Shown: positions 27,774 to 36,285, numbered from the stretch's first letter. The stretch is 64,000 bases of DNA from Clostridia bacterium (GCA_017516745.1 JAFXBF010000003.1:1-64000); one strand, 5' to 3'. Notes: generated by a model from the letters alone, not told the origin. Translations and numbers: made by a program.

Positions 27774-27802
27774 ATTTTATCACAAGCCGTGCCCGAAAAC
27801 AA
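27774..27802 (-). promoter_or_regulatory. Promoter of esterase gene
   Basis: Minus strand TTGTTT (27802-27797), 17 bp, TAAAAT (27779-27774). Divergent from the promoter at 27826. Confidence 0.7.
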
Positions 27803-27825
27803 CGGAATAATTATAATTATTATAG

Positions 27826-27854
27826 TTGATTATTGGGGTGAATTCTGCTAAAAT
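27826..27854 (+). promoter_or_regulatory. Promoter of GH36 gene
   Basis: TTGATT (27826-27831), 17 bp, TAAAAT (27849-27854) with extended TGc. The AT-rich inverted sequence ATAATTATAATTAT (27807-27820) lies between the two divergent promoters. Confidence 0.75.
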
Positions 27855-27884
27855 AGACTTATTAATGTGACGGGAGCGATAATA

Positions 27885-29603
27885 ATGGATAAAAAGTACA
27901 CCGTAAGCTTTAAATTCGGCGGCAAGCAGTTCACAACCAACGACAAGGAGAACGATTTTTACCGCCTTGAAATTGAAAATAAGGACAACAGCTACAAGGT
28001 CACAATTGTTCCGAAAAAGACAATTGAGCTTGTAGAATTCTATTCCGAAATTCCCTATGAGTTTAAGCCCGGCGACCTGTTCTTCGGCAACGGCTACCAG
28101 TCCTGGACAAAGACAAGGGAATACAAGGCAAACGAAATTATGCGTGGCTGCATTAAGCTTGCTAACATTTCCGAATACACAAAGGGTATTGCAAGAAAAA
28201 CGGGCGACGAATGGATTGTAAAGTATTCCGAAAAGCCCGGCGAATTCCACAGCCACTGCTATACCTACATCCGCAACGGCGAAAGCGTAAAGCTCTGGGG
28301 TTCACTTACCGAAAAAACAGGCTTTACCATTTTCAAGGTAAAGATGAACGAAAACCGCTTCTATTTCACAAAGGATTTGCTCGGCAAGGTGCTCACCGCT
28401 CCGCTTGAGGTGTTCGATATCGTTTGTTTTGAGGGCGGCTACGAGGAGGTTTTTGACAACTACTTCGGCCTGTGGGATATGCCCGAAACAAGGCACGGCA
28501 CAATGAGCGGTTATACCTCCTGGTACAACTATTTCCAGGATATTGACGAAAATATTATCCTTCGTGACCTTGACGGCCTTGATGATTATAAGGATTTGGT
28601 CAACATCTTCCAGATTGATGACGGTTACGAAACATATATCGGCGACTGGCTTGACCCCAACCCCGCAAAGTTCCCCAACGGTATGAAGTACATTGCAGAC
28701 AAAATCCACGACAAGGGCTACAAGGCAGGTATCTGGCTCGCTCCCTTCAACTGCCAGAAGATTTCCCGTATGGCAAAGGAACACCCCGACTGGCTTATCA
28801 AGGACACCAACGGCAAGCCGATGGTCGGTTGTATTGCCTGGGGCGGTGCATATACATTCGATATTTACAATGAAGAAGTAAGAGCTTACCTTAAGGAAGT
28901 TTTCGATACAGTGCTCAACGACTGGGGCTACGATATGGTCAAGCTCGACTTCCTCTACAGCCAGTGCATCAAGCCCAGACACGGTAAGAGCAGAGGCGAA
29001 ATTATGTGCGATGCTATGGCATTCCTTCGTGAGTGTGTCGGCGACAAGCTCTTCCTCGGCTGCGGTGTTCCGATTGGCCCTGCTATGGGCGTTGTTGATG
29101 CCTGCCGTATCAGCTGTGACGTTGACCTTTACTATGAGGGCCTGTTCTTCAACCGTATTCAGGTTGCAAACGAAATGCTCAACGCAAGAAGCGCAATCAA
29201 CAACTCCATCTTCCGCCGCCATATGAACGGCAGAGTCTGGATGAACGACCCCGATGTATTCTTCCTTCGTAAGAATAACCTCAAGTTCAGCGACGTGCTG
29301 CTCATGCACATCAATAAACTCCAGTTCACAGACGAGCAGAAGTATCTCCTCGGTAAAATCAACAACCTTTGCGGTAATGTTCTTTTCGTTTCCGATAACG
29401 CAGGCGATTACGATAAGGCCGCACAGACTCTCGTGCGAAAGTTCTTTAAAAAGACGGACGAAAAGATTATCAGCGCCGAATATGTTAACAGCGAAGTAAT
29501 CAGACTCGTAACCGAAAAGGACGGGAAGCAGGAAACGTTCACATTCAACCTTGCAGAGGGCAAAATCCTCTCCGGTGATGATTGGAAAAAGTATTTTGAA
29601 TAA
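27885..29603 (+). CDS. GH36-type alpha-galactosidase
   Basis: Retaining glycosidase of the melibiase clan, 572 aa. QIDDGYE begins the barrel. AGIWLAPF is typical, VKLDFLY carries the catalytic Asp nucleophile, and CRISCDVD carries the probable acid/base Asp. No signal peptide, so it acts on imported raffinose-type or galactosyl oligosaccharides. The ATG at 27885 follows GGGAG; a GTG at 27867 has no site. Divergent from the esterase gene. Confidence 0.88.
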   Translation: MDKKYTVSFKFGGKQFTTNDKENDFYRLEIENKDNSYKVTIVPKKTIELVEFYSEIPYEFKPGDLFFGNGYQSWTKTREYKANEIMRGCIKLANISEYTKGIARKTGDEWIVKYSEKPGEFHSHCYTYIRNGESVKLWGSLTEKTGFTIFKVKMNENRFYFTKDLLGKVLTAPLEVFDIVCFEGGYEEVFDNYFGLWDMPETRHGTMSGYTSWYNYFQDIDENIILRDLDGLDDYKDLVNIFQIDDGYETYIGDWLDPNPAKFPNGMKYIADKIHDKGYKAGIWLAPFNCQKISRMAKEHPDWLIKDTNGKPMVGCIAWGGAYTFDIYNEEVRAYLKEVFDTVLNDWGYDMVKLDFLYSQCIKPRHGKSRGEIMCDAMAFLRECVGDKLFLGCGVPIGPAMGVVDACRISCDVDLYYEGLFFNRIQVANEMLNARSAINNSIFRRHMNGRVWMNDPDVFFLRKNNLKFSDVLLMHINKLQFTDEQKYLLGKINNLCGNVLFVSDNAGDYDKAAQTLVRKFFKKTDEKIISAEYVNSEVIRLVTEKDGKQETFTFNLAEGKILSGDDWKKYFE

Positions 29604-29610
29604 TTAACCC

Positions 29611-29645
29611 AAAAGCCCTCGGCAGTAAATGCCCGGGGCTTTTTT
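29611..29645 (+). terminator. Terminator of GH36 gene
   Basis: AAGCCC..GGC pairs with GCC..GGGGCTT, followed by a T-run. Confidence 0.85.
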
Positions 29646-29836
29646 ACAGTTTAGCGATAAAATCGCTAAACTGAAATTTGAAATAAGAAAGAATAAATAA
29701 TAAAGAATAAAGGTGGGTGGGCTTCGCCCACACCCATTATATAATCGGGTGCGGGTGTCCCGCCATCAATTATTATTTCTTATTTATTCTTTATTCTCTA
29801 TTCTTTTAGCAACAATTTATTGTTGCGCTAAACTGT
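29646..29836. repeat. Intergenic palindromic repeat, copy C, with 11-bp terminal inverted repeats
   Basis: ACAGTTTAGCG (29646-29656) is the exact reverse complement of CGCTAAACTGT (29826-29836). Inside are AATAAATAATAAAGAATAAA and its approximate complement, and two GC hairpins (GGTGGGTGGGC-TTCGCCCACACC and GGGTGCGGGTGTCCCGCC). The second GC block is shared in inverted form with copy B. Size of 191 bp, no ORF: MITE-like. Confidence 0.75.
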
Positions 29837-29889
29837 ATTTTGTCACCAACAGCATTCCTCACTCGTTTTATATATGAAAGGAGGACGTT

Positions 29890-30375
29890 ATGAAGAATCG
29901 GGATCTCGAAAAAGAATTTGAAGAAAAATACAATCTTTATGCGGCTATGCTTTACAGAATATCCTTTCTGTATCTCGGCAACAGCGCTGATGCCGAGGAT
30001 GTGTTGCAGGACGTTTTTACAAAATATTTTTATAACAAAAACAAGTTCAGCAGTCCTGAGCACGAAAAGGCGTGGCTTATAAGAACAACGCAAAATGCCT
30101 GCCTTGATTTGCTCAAAAAAGCAGGCAGGAAGAACCTAAATCTTCAGGATGTTACCCTTTCCGTGCAGAGCGATAACGATGCACGGCAGGATATATTACG
30201 AAGCGTTTTTGCCCTGCCGCCCAAATACAAAATTGCGGTGCTGCTGTACTATTACAACGGCTATTCCGTTGAGGAAATTGCCCGAATACTCAGAATAAGC
30301 AAAGCCGCAGTAAAAAAGCGTTTGCAACGGGGCAGAGAAATGCTTAAACCTGAATTGGAGGATTATGTACAATGA
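29890..30375 (+). CDS. ECF-family RNA polymerase sigma factor
   Basis: Alternative sigma factor of 161 aa. Region 2 is visible as LGNSADAEDVLQDVFTKYF and region 4 as YSVEEIARILRISKAAVKKR. AAAGGAGG precedes the ATG. The following gene overlaps by 4 bp and encodes a single-span membrane protein, the usual arrangement for sigma plus cognate anti-sigma or sensor. Regulon not readable. Confidence 0.93.
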   Translation: MKNRDLEKEFEEKYNLYAAMLYRISFLYLGNSADAEDVLQDVFTKYFYNKNKFSSPEHEKAWLIRTTQNACLDLLKKAGRKNLNLQDVTLSVQSDNDARQDILRSVFALPPKYKIAVLLYYYNGYSVEEIARILRISKAAVKKRLQRGREMLKPELEDYVQ

Positions 30376-31256
30376 AAAAGGAAGAGTTTATAAATATAAT
30401 TGATGATATTCAGCCGGATATACATATGAAAAACAGGCTTAAAGCAAAGGTTATCGGCAGTGCTTCCTGCGTGAAGCCTAAAAGAATAACAAGGGCGGTT
30501 GTTGCCGTGTGCCTTGCCGCAATTATTGTTCTGGGCACAGGCTTTGTCGGAAAACGACCCGTAAGCGACCCGGAAAAACCTACCGAAGGCACCACACAGA
30601 ATATAGTGCTTGATATGATGAGCGGCTTTATTGTGCTTGCAAGTGCCTGTGACGGCGAAACCGAAGAGGAAAATCAGACCGTAATTCCACTTGAAATCAA
30701 TGAGGGATATGACTGCGGTATCAAATTAATAGCAACCGATATCCGAGGTTTAACGGACAGCGAAAAGGAAAAAATACGCACCGACCTTGATAACGGGATT
30801 TACGCTTACTGTGACGAAGAGGGCTTTTTCAGGGGCAGAAGCCATACCGACGGTACTGATGAAATTTACCTGACCCGGTATTCCGTCAACGAATTCAGGC
30901 TGAATTTGGAGGAGGGCAGAAGCGTAAAAACCGTAACGGTGAAAAACACATCCGAATACGGTCAGCTTGTTTATTCTGTAGGCAGACCTGTTTTTTCTGC
31001 TCCCGAACACGGCCACGAAATCGTTGTCAGCGGTGAGGAATTCAACAGTAAAACAGACGGCTTTTACTGGGAGCACACGGACGAAATGTTAAAAGCTCTG
31101 TCGGAAAACAACGGTATATCTTTTTCAGTCTTTAATGACACGGTTACCTTTACCGTTGAGTACACCGACGGGGTTAAAGCAACGGGTGTTGTGGATATCG
31201 TTTTCAATGAAAACGGAGAAGCAACAGCCATTTGCAAAGATTATACTTTAAAGTAA
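30372..31256 (+). CDS. Membrane-anchored partner of the ECF sigma factor
   Basis: Protein of 294 aa with a short cytoplasmic N-terminus (about 35 aa), one span near residues 39-56 and a large extracytoplasmic beta-rich domain of about 230 aa. No zinc anti-sigma HxxxCxxC motif is seen. The position (ATGA overlap with the sigma gene) suggests anti-sigma or sensor function. Not otherwise recognised. Confidence 0.75.
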   Translation: MKKEEFINIIDDIQPDIHMKNRLKAKVIGSASCVKPKRITRAVVAVCLAAIIVLGTGFVGKRPVSDPEKPTEGTTQNIVLDMMSGFIVLASACDGETEEENQTVIPLEINEGYDCGIKLIATDIRGLTDSEKEKIRTDLDNGIYAYCDEEGFFRGRSHTDGTDEIYLTRYSVNEFRLNLEEGRSVKTVTVKNTSEYGQLVYSVGRPVFSAPEHGHEIVVSGEEFNSKTDGFYWEHTDEMLKALSENNGISFSVFNDTVTFTVEYTDGVKATGVVDIVFNENGEATAICKDYTLK

Positions 31257-31306
31257 AGGGAGGTGAAGCAGAAAAAAGTATAGCTTTTTTACGGGAAGAG
31301 ATAAAG

Positions 31307-31336
31307 GACAGCACAGTATGGGTGAACTGTGCTGTC
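31307..31336. terminator. Probable terminator between convergent genes
   Basis: GACAGCACAGT/ACTGTGCTGTC perfect 11-bp stem. T-runs are weak, so efficiency is uncertain. Confidence 0.55.
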
Positions 31337-31345
31337 TTGTTAATG

Positions 31346-32005
31346 TTATATATCAAAGTATTCATCAAGCTCAGCGTATTTATAAAAAAACACCTTACTA
31401 AGCTCTCTTATTTCCTTTTCCTTGCCTGCGGCTGATTCGTCGTAAACCGCCGCTACGGGGAAGCCTGCCTTTGCCGCAGTTTCAACTGCGTGCGGCGAAT
31501 CCTCAAACACGTAGGTTTCCTGGCTTTCCGTGCCGAGAAATTCAAGTGCCTTTTCAAAAATCAACGGGCTTCTTTTGCTGACCCCAAAATCTGCGCAGGT
31601 AAAAATTTCGTCGAAATATCCGAGCATACCGTTGTGCTCGAGTGCGGGAATTGCGAGTCTTCTTTCCGTTGCCGTTGCTACGCACATTTTAATTCCTGCT
31701 TTTTTTAAGCGTTCAAGAAACGGTATTACGTCCTCTTTCGGAGGCACGAGGTTGATATAGAAATTGTCTATCTGCTCGTGCATAAAGGCAAGCACATCCT
31801 CAGCCGTGCAGTCGAGGTTATACTCGTCCACAACATACTGCGAGGATTCACGCAGAAACATAGTCGAAACCCTTTCACGCAAATCGGGCTTGGGCGTAAC
31901 GCCACGGGCGGTGAGAAAATTGAAGCTCAGGTCGTTCCATATCGGCATTGAGTCAATAAGTGTGCCGTCAAGGTCAAAAATAGCGGCGGAAATTTTATTT
32001 GCCAT
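31346..32005 (-). CDS. HAD-family phosphatase, beta-phosphoglucomutase-like
   Basis: Cytoplasmic Mg-dependent phosphatase or mutase of 219 aa. The motif I DLDGT is within FDLDGTLIDS, motif II is VATATERR, and motif III/IV is near VFEDSPHAVETA. A helical cap between motifs I and II places it in subclass I (PGMB-like). It overlaps thiN by 11 bp; last gene of a three-gene minus-strand operon. Substrate unknown. Confidence 0.88.
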   Translation of the reverse strand: MANKISAAIFDLDGTLIDSMPIWNDLSFNFLTARGVTPKPDLRERVSTMFLRESSQYVVDEYNLDCTAEDVLAFMHEQIDNFYINLVPPKEDVIPFLERLKKAGIKMCVATATERRLAIPALEHNGMLGYFDEIFTCADFGVSKRSPLIFEKALEFLGTESQETYVFEDSPHAVETAAKAGFPVAAVYDESAAGKEKEIRELSKVFFYKYAELDEYFDI

Positions 32006-32645
32006 TTGCTTCCTCCCTTTCGGGCAAGATGCCTGAGCTTTCGATTATGATTATTGCCGTGCCCTCGTGCACGGTGATTTTAGCGGCTTTACCCGTGAAT
32101 TCGTTGCTTATCCCTAAAGGTCGGTCACAGGGCAGGGGAGCACGGTCGAGCTCATATTTAAGCCCTTTAAGCGTTACGGTGCAGCTTTTGCTTCCCCACG
32201 GAATAACGGAAATATATCCGCTGTTTTCTTTAGGAAAAATGAGCGTGCAGTCCTTTGCGGTGGTGATTACGTAGTCCTTGTCAATAATAAAACCCTGCTT
32301 ACCTTCGTTTGCAAGGTGAGCAAGCACCTGAATATTGCCGAGGGTGTGCGCAATTCTGCCGCCTGTGCCGCCGTAAATCAGAAAGCGGTCACAGCCTGCC
32401 TCAATGCCTTTTATTACGGCAAGCATCGTGTCCGTGTCGTCCTTCACGCTCGGGTGGGTTTCGGTGTTGGGGTGGTCGGGCACAAAGCCGAGCGAGTCAA
32501 AATCCCCCACAACAAGGTCAGGGTTAATTCCAAGCTCGGTAAGCCTTTCGTAGCCTGCATCAACGGCGATTATTAAGTTTTCCTTTTCGGGTTTGAAGCC
32601 CCCGGCGTAAAAATCTCCGCCGCCGACAAGTAAACAGGTTTTCAT
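31995..32645 (-). CDS. thiN: Thiamine pyrophosphokinase
   Basis: Transfers pyrophosphate from ATP to thiamine to make TPP. Family blocks are IIAVDAGYERL, VVGDFDSLG, KDDTDTMLA and GGTGGRIAHTLGN. At 216 aa it is normal. It overlaps trmB by 4 bp and the HAD gene by 11 bp. TPP made here would serve the TPP enzyme at 46351 among others. Confidence 0.93.
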   Translation of the reverse strand: MKTCLLVGGGDFYAGGFKPEKENLIIAVDAGYERLTELGINPDLVVGDFDSLGFVPDHPNTETHPSVKDDTDTMLAVIKGIEAGCDRFLIYGGTGGRIAHTLGNIQVLAHLANEGKQGFIIDKDYVITTAKDCTLIFPKENSGYISVIPWGSKSCTVTLKGLKYELDRAPLPCDRPLGISNEFTGKAAKITVHEGTAIIIIESSGILPEREEANGK

Positions 32646-33310
32646 AAATACGCTTCCAGTCTGTAAATGGGCATGCCCTGCGAAGCAAAGCGGTGCTCAT
32701 ATTCTGTTTCTATGTTGCCCTCAAAGCCGCTGTTGTGCAGGTCGAGGGATATGTTTTTGAGCTTGAAGCCGAAGGCGGAAAACTGCTCCAGCGAATACTC
32801 GAAAAAGTGCATATTGTCCGTCTTTTGGTGGATTTCGGCGCCGTCCTTAAGAATTACGGCGTAGCTTTTGAGGAAGCGTGCGTTGGTAAGCCTGTGGTTG
32901 GCGTAGGAATTTTTGGGGTAGGGGCAGGAGAAATTGAGGTAAATACGCTCGATTGACTTGGGCGCAATGAATTTTTCAAGGTACTCTGCACCGCCGTGAA
33001 GAAAGCGTACGTTTTCGATTTTTTCTTCCCTTGCCTTTTCGCTTGCCGCAACAATAACGTTTGCAACCTTTTCGAGTGCAAGCACGTTGATATCGGGGTT
33101 GGCTTTTGCCAGCTCACAGGCAAATTTGCCCTTGCCGCAGCCGACCTCAAGCACAACCGGCTTGTCGGTGCCGAAAATCTCCTTGAAATCGAAGTATTCC
33201 TTCTTTTCTATTGCCGTCATGAAGTTGCGATCATCGCTGAAAAGCTGAATTATGTTGTCGCCGCATTCGTTCAGGCGCTCTTCAAGATATTTCTTTTTTC
33301 TCATTCTCAT
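32642..33310 (-). CDS. trmB: tRNA (guanine-N7)-methyltransferase TrmB
   Basis: SAM-dependent enzyme methylating G46 of tRNA. The SAM motif reads VLEVGCGKGKFACELA. The family NFSDPWPK segment is present as NFSCPYPKNSYANHRLT, with Cys in place of the common Asp. The C-terminal YEHRFASQGMPIYRLEA is as expected. At 222 aa it is normal. First gene of the trmB-thiN-HAD operon; a third-codon ATG at 33304 is an alternative start. Confidence 0.9.
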   Translation of the reverse strand: MRMRKKKYLEERLNECGDNIIQLFSDDRNFMTAIEKKEYFDFKEIFGTDKPVVLEVGCGKGKFACELAKANPDINVLALEKVANVIVAASEKAREEKIENVRFLHGGAEYLEKFIAPKSIERIYLNFSCPYPKNSYANHRLTNARFLKSYAVILKDGAEIHQKTDNMHFFEYSLEQFSAFGFKLKNISLDLHNSGFEGNIETEYEHRFASQGMPIYRLEAYL

Positions 33311-33330
33311 AGCTGATTTTCCTTTATCAT

Positions 33331-33358
33331 AAAAGCCACACAGTTGCGTGTGGCTTTT
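33331..33358 (-). terminator. Terminator of DivIVA-like gene
   Basis: AAAAGCCACAC/GTGTGGCTTTT perfect 11-bp stem, with T-runs on both strands. It separates the DapA/DivIVA pair from trmB. Confidence 0.85.
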
Positions 33359-33362
33359 GTTG

Positions 33363-33953
33363 TTATTCGGTTTCTTCTTCGCCGATTATTTCAACAATAG
33401 TTTCTTCGTCTGCATCATCTGCAAAGCTGACCAGCATTGACATAAGGCTGCGCACCTCGTGGTTGACCTGCTCTTTGATAAGCTTTGCCTTTTCCTGCTC
33501 AAGGCGAGCGGCGGCAGTAATTGCATCTGCCTTGCGCTGTGCATCCTTTTCAAGCTTCTGCACAATCTGCGCAACCTCTGCAATCATTTTTGAAGCCGCA
33601 TCGCTGTAGCAGTCTGAAGCCTCGCCGTCTTTTTCACGGGCTGCTGCAAGCTCAGCCGTCAGCGCCTCTTTTTCGGCTCTGAGTGCGGCAATTTCTTCGA
33701 GCAGACCTTCGTTGCCGTCTGTATTATCTTCGGCAACGGCTGTTTCACGCAGCTTTTGCAACGCCAAAGCAAGAGCGGTGCAGTCCTTGCGGAGTTTTGA
33801 ATTTTCCTCGTGGAGAGCATCATATTTTTCCTGCAGGAAAGCATAGCTTTCTCGAAGCTGTGTTTCCGACTGGCTTGCATAGCTGATGTACTCGTCAACC
33901 TCAGCGCAGTTGTAGCCCTTTCTTGAAATGGAAAAGCTGTTGTTATCGGCCAT
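33363..33953 (-). CDS. DivIVA-domain coiled-coil protein
   Basis: Likely membrane-curvature or division-associated protein of 196 aa. The N-terminus FSISRKGYNCAEVDEYI fits the DivIVA lipid-binding start. Long heptad stretches run from about residue 28 to 170 (EENSKLRKD, EEIAALRAEKEALTAELAA), with an acidic tail. AAAGGCGGT precedes the ATG. 33 bp downstream of the DapA-like gene without a terminator, so cotranscribed. Confidence 0.8.
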   Translation of the reverse strand: MADNNSFSISRKGYNCAEVDEYISYASQSETQLRESYAFLQEKYDALHEENSKLRKDCTALALALQKLRETAVAEDNTDGNEGLLEEIAALRAEKEALTAELAAAREKDGEASDCYSDAASKMIAEVAQIVQKLEKDAQRKADAITAAARLEQEKAKLIKEQVNHEVRSLMSMLVSFADDADEETIVEIIGEEETE

Positions 33954-33986
33954 TTTGAATACCGCCTTTAGTAGTGTTTGGATTAA

Positions 33987-34898
33987 TTAGTCGTTATAGA
34001 ACTTGAAGCCTGTTGCCTTTGCCCAGTCGAAGAATACACGAAGTGACTTGAGTCTCTGGGGGTTGAGATTGTGGCTGCCTCTTGTGTACCAGTTGAAGCC
34101 CTCTATGCCGCAAAGTCTGACGAGGTATTTGGCGCTTGCGCAGAAGCCGGAATCAATGGCGTTGTCAAGCACACAAATCTGCTGGTGGGTGTAGTTTGCA
34201 GCCTCTCTGTCGTTCTGAACAAAGAATTCGTCGTACATCTTGGAGAACAGGTATGCGCCGCAGCTTGTGGGTGTGGCAACAACACCTCTTGCGCCTGCCT
34301 CATAAGCCTCCATAAGGTAGGGAATGTTAGCCTGAAGAACGGCGGAGTCACCCTGAACGGCAATCTTTTCCTTAATCTTTTCAATGCGGCAGGTTGTGTC
34401 CTTAATGCCGTGGAACTTGCCTGTTTCAACAAGCTTGCCGTAACATTCAGCATCCATAAGGTGAGGCTGCATACCGGGGAACTCGTAAAGAATAATGGGG
34501 AGAGTTGTGTGCTCTGCAAGTTCGGAGAGGTATGTAAACATTCTGTCGTTATTGTCGCAGTAGCCCTTTGTAACAAAAACAAGACCTTCAACGCCTGTCT
34601 GCTCCATGCGCTTGATTTCCTCAACCTGACCGTGCCAGGTGGGCTCAACGTTTGCGGTAGCAACAACGGGTGTACCGTTGGCGTGCTTAACAGCAAGTGT
34701 AGCAAGCTCAATTCTCTCGTCGGGTGTAAGGGTAGTCATTTCGGAGCTGCCGCAGCAAGCGAAAAGGTGCTGTGCGCCCTGACGGGACTGCCACTCAACG
34801 TACTTTTTGTAAACCTCAAAGTCGATTGAACGGTCTTCCTTGAACGGAGTGAGAAGAAGTGAATAAACGCCTTTGTTGTCGAAAGCTCTGTTTGCCAT
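33987..34898 (-). CDS. DapA/NanA-family class I aldolase
   Basis: TIM-barrel Schiff-base aldolase of 303 aa. The lysine is K166 in FHGIKDTTC and the general-acid tyrosine Y138 in LYEFPG. The DapA GTTGE position is CGSSEM here, with Glu shifted to Met, so it is not a standard dihydrodipicolinate synthase. A 2-keto-3-deoxy-acid or sialic-acid-like substrate is possible. The ATG at 34898 follows GAGGG; the longer frame is unsupported. Confidence 0.85.
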   Translation of the reverse strand: MANRAFDNKGVYSLLLTPFKEDRSIDFEVYKKYVEWQSRQGAQHLFACCGSSEMTTLTPDERIELATLAVKHANGTPVVATANVEPTWHGQVEEIKRMEQTGVEGLVFVTKGYCDNNDRMFTYLSELAEHTTLPIILYEFPGMQPHLMDAECYGKLVETGKFHGIKDTTCRIEKIKEKIAVQGDSAVLQANIPYLMEAYEAGARGVVATPTSCGAYLFSKMYDEFFVQNDREAANYTHQQICVLDNAIDSGFCASAKYLVRLCGIEGFNWYTRGSHNLNPQRLKSLRVFFDWAKATGFKFYND

Positions 34899-34936
34899 AA
34901 TTTTAACCCTCGGTTCTGAATTTTTAGTTTTTCTAC

Positions 34937-34965
34937 AGTATAACTCACACGAGCACAAAAATCAA
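34937..34965 (-). promoter_or_regulatory. Promoter of DapA-like/DivIVA-like genes
   Basis: Minus strand TTGATT (34965-34960), 17 bp, TATACT (34942-34937). Confidence 0.75.
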
Positions 34966-35011
34966 CAATTAAATAACAAAATATTTGTTCTCTATTATTT
35001 ATTTATTGCAA

Positions 35012-35036
35012 TAAAAATTGCCGCCCGAGGGCGGCT
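35012..35036 (-). terminator. Terminator of PadR operon
   Basis: GCCGCC/GGCGGC stem (35020-35035). On the minus strand it is followed by a T-run (complement of 35012-35018). Confidence 0.8.
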
Positions 35037-35050
35037 TGTGAATTGTGGCT

Positions 35051-35509
35051 TTATGAAAGTGTGCCGTTTGCGCTGCAGGTAATTGTAATTGTTTTTTCAA
35101 CGGTTTTTGTAGGAATGCCAAGGAAATACTTTTTAGCGGTTACGTCACCCGTTGCCTTGTTGCCGCTTTTGGTTGCGGTTGCCTCGGTTATTTTCCAAGA
35201 AGAATCGGAAATCGTGTATGTAATGCTTGAATTTGTACAAGTTGCTGAGCTTCCTGTATAAGTAAACGTGCCCTTAAGTGTTGCTTTCCATTGCACATCA
35301 CCGTCTGAATCGTAATGGGTATAGTGCTTTTGACCGGTAATGGTGTTTGTAGCTCTTGCAGTTGATGTTATTTCAACATCGCTGATTATAATATATGAAC
35401 CGTCACCAAAATAAATTATATTTTCATCGTCGGTGTTAGCTGTTGAATTGAAGCAAAACAACGAAAGCATAAGGGTGAGCGTAAGAAGCCACGACAAGGA
35501 CTTTTTCAT
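35051..35509 (-). CDS. Small secreted protein of the PadR operon
   Basis: Not recognised as a named family. It has 152 aa with a clear signal peptide (MKKSLSWLLTLTLMLSLFCF) and a Thr/Ser-rich beta domain. The ATG at 35509 follows AAAGGATG. It is the third gene after PadR and HAAS genes and overlaps nothing. An extracytoplasmic role under PadR control is inferred. Confidence 0.7.
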   Translation of the reverse strand: MKKSLSWLLTLTLMLSLFCFNSTANTDDENIIYFGDGSYIIISDVEITSTARATNTITGQKHYTHYDSDGDVQWKATLKGTFTYTGSSATCTNSSITYTISDSSWKITEATATKSGNKATGDVTAKKYFLGIPTKTVEKTITITCSANGTLS

Positions 35510-35531
35510 AATTAATACATCCTTTCTAATT

Positions 35532-35945
35532 TTAACTTTCTTCATCTGATATGGTGCTTTGTTCTTCGGATGAATGCAACACTTCCACCTCGGACTCTAC
35601 CCCATATCCGCCGTAATCCTTGTGTGCGTCAATAAGGGTAATAATCAGCGAGAGTGCAACCATAGCGACGATAACAATAACCCCGACAAGCACGGTTTTT
35701 CTGATGCTTATCATTTTTTTAATTTTCTTCGGCTCAACCTCGGCGTTGAACTGTGCACAGATTTCCTGCGGTGTGCCGAACTGGCTGTAAACCTCGGAAA
35801 TATCGTTTACACCGTTTTCCTCGATATAGTCCAAAATGCTGTTTTCAATGTCTTTGGTTATTCTGTTTTTCTCGCCGTCTGGGCAGACGAGGTTGCTTTT
35901 GATTTGGGCAACAAAGGCTTCGGCATCCTTTTTTATATTATTCAT
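35532..35945 (-). CDS. HAAS/DUF1700-type membrane protein
   Basis: 137-aa protein with an N-terminal helical HAAS-like domain (residues 1-80, with DYIEENGVNDISEVYSQFG) and one span at about residues 84-106. HAAS-domain proteins are typically encoded next to PadR regulators, as here. GAGGAG precedes the ATG at 35945, and the start overlaps the padR end by 8 bp. Confidence 0.82.
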   Translation of the reverse strand: MNNIKKDAEAFVAQIKSNLVCPDGEKNRITKDIENSILDYIEENGVNDISEVYSQFGTPQEICAQFNAEVEPKKIKKMISIRKTVLVGVIVIVAMVALSLIITLIDAHKDYGGYGVESEVEVLHSSEEQSTISDEES

Positions 35946-36285
35946 TGGTATCAGCTCCTCTGTCAAGTATAAGGGCTATGCCAAGACTTATTTCGTCATA
36001 TTCGTGCAGAATACGCTGCAGGTATTCCCTGCCTGCAGGCTCAATGTGGTAATACTTCCTTGTGCGCTTTTTGCCTACGAGCTTTGAGTAGGTTGAAAGA
36101 TATCCTGCGTCAACCAGCTTGTAAAGCACGAGGTACAGCGTACCTTCAAGCATTGTAAACCTGCCGCCGCTTTTTTCGCTGAAAAGCTGCGTTATCTGGT
36201 AGCCGTACATATCCTCCTGACACAGCAGATACAGTGCCAATATTTCCGTACAGCCTCTTTTAAAATTTTCTTTGTTCTGGCTCAT
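35938..36285 (-). CDS. PadR-family transcriptional regulator
   Basis: Winged-helix repressor of 115 aa. The family core is GCTEILALYLL, MYGYQITQLF and LEGTLYLVLYKLVDAGYL. GKKRTRKYYHIEPAGREYL is the wing and following helix. The start could also be 36306 or 36297; 36285 is chosen for family fit. It heads a PadR-HAAS-secreted protein operon that it probably represses. Confidence 0.87.
   Translation of the reverse strand: MSQNKENFKRGCTEILALYLLCQEDMYGYQITQLFSEKSGGRFTMLEGTLYLVLYKLVDAGYLSTYSKLVGKKRTRKYYHIEPAGREYLQRILHEYDEISLGIALILDRGADTNE

Noticed and set aside
28302-29309. 335-codon minus-strand frame opposite the GH36 gene
   Set aside because: Mirror frame of biased codon use; the plus strand carries all galactosidase motifs.
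34071-34829. Plus-strand frame opposite the DapA-like gene
   Set aside because: Shadow frame without ribosome site; the minus strand has catalytic Tyr and Lys in place.
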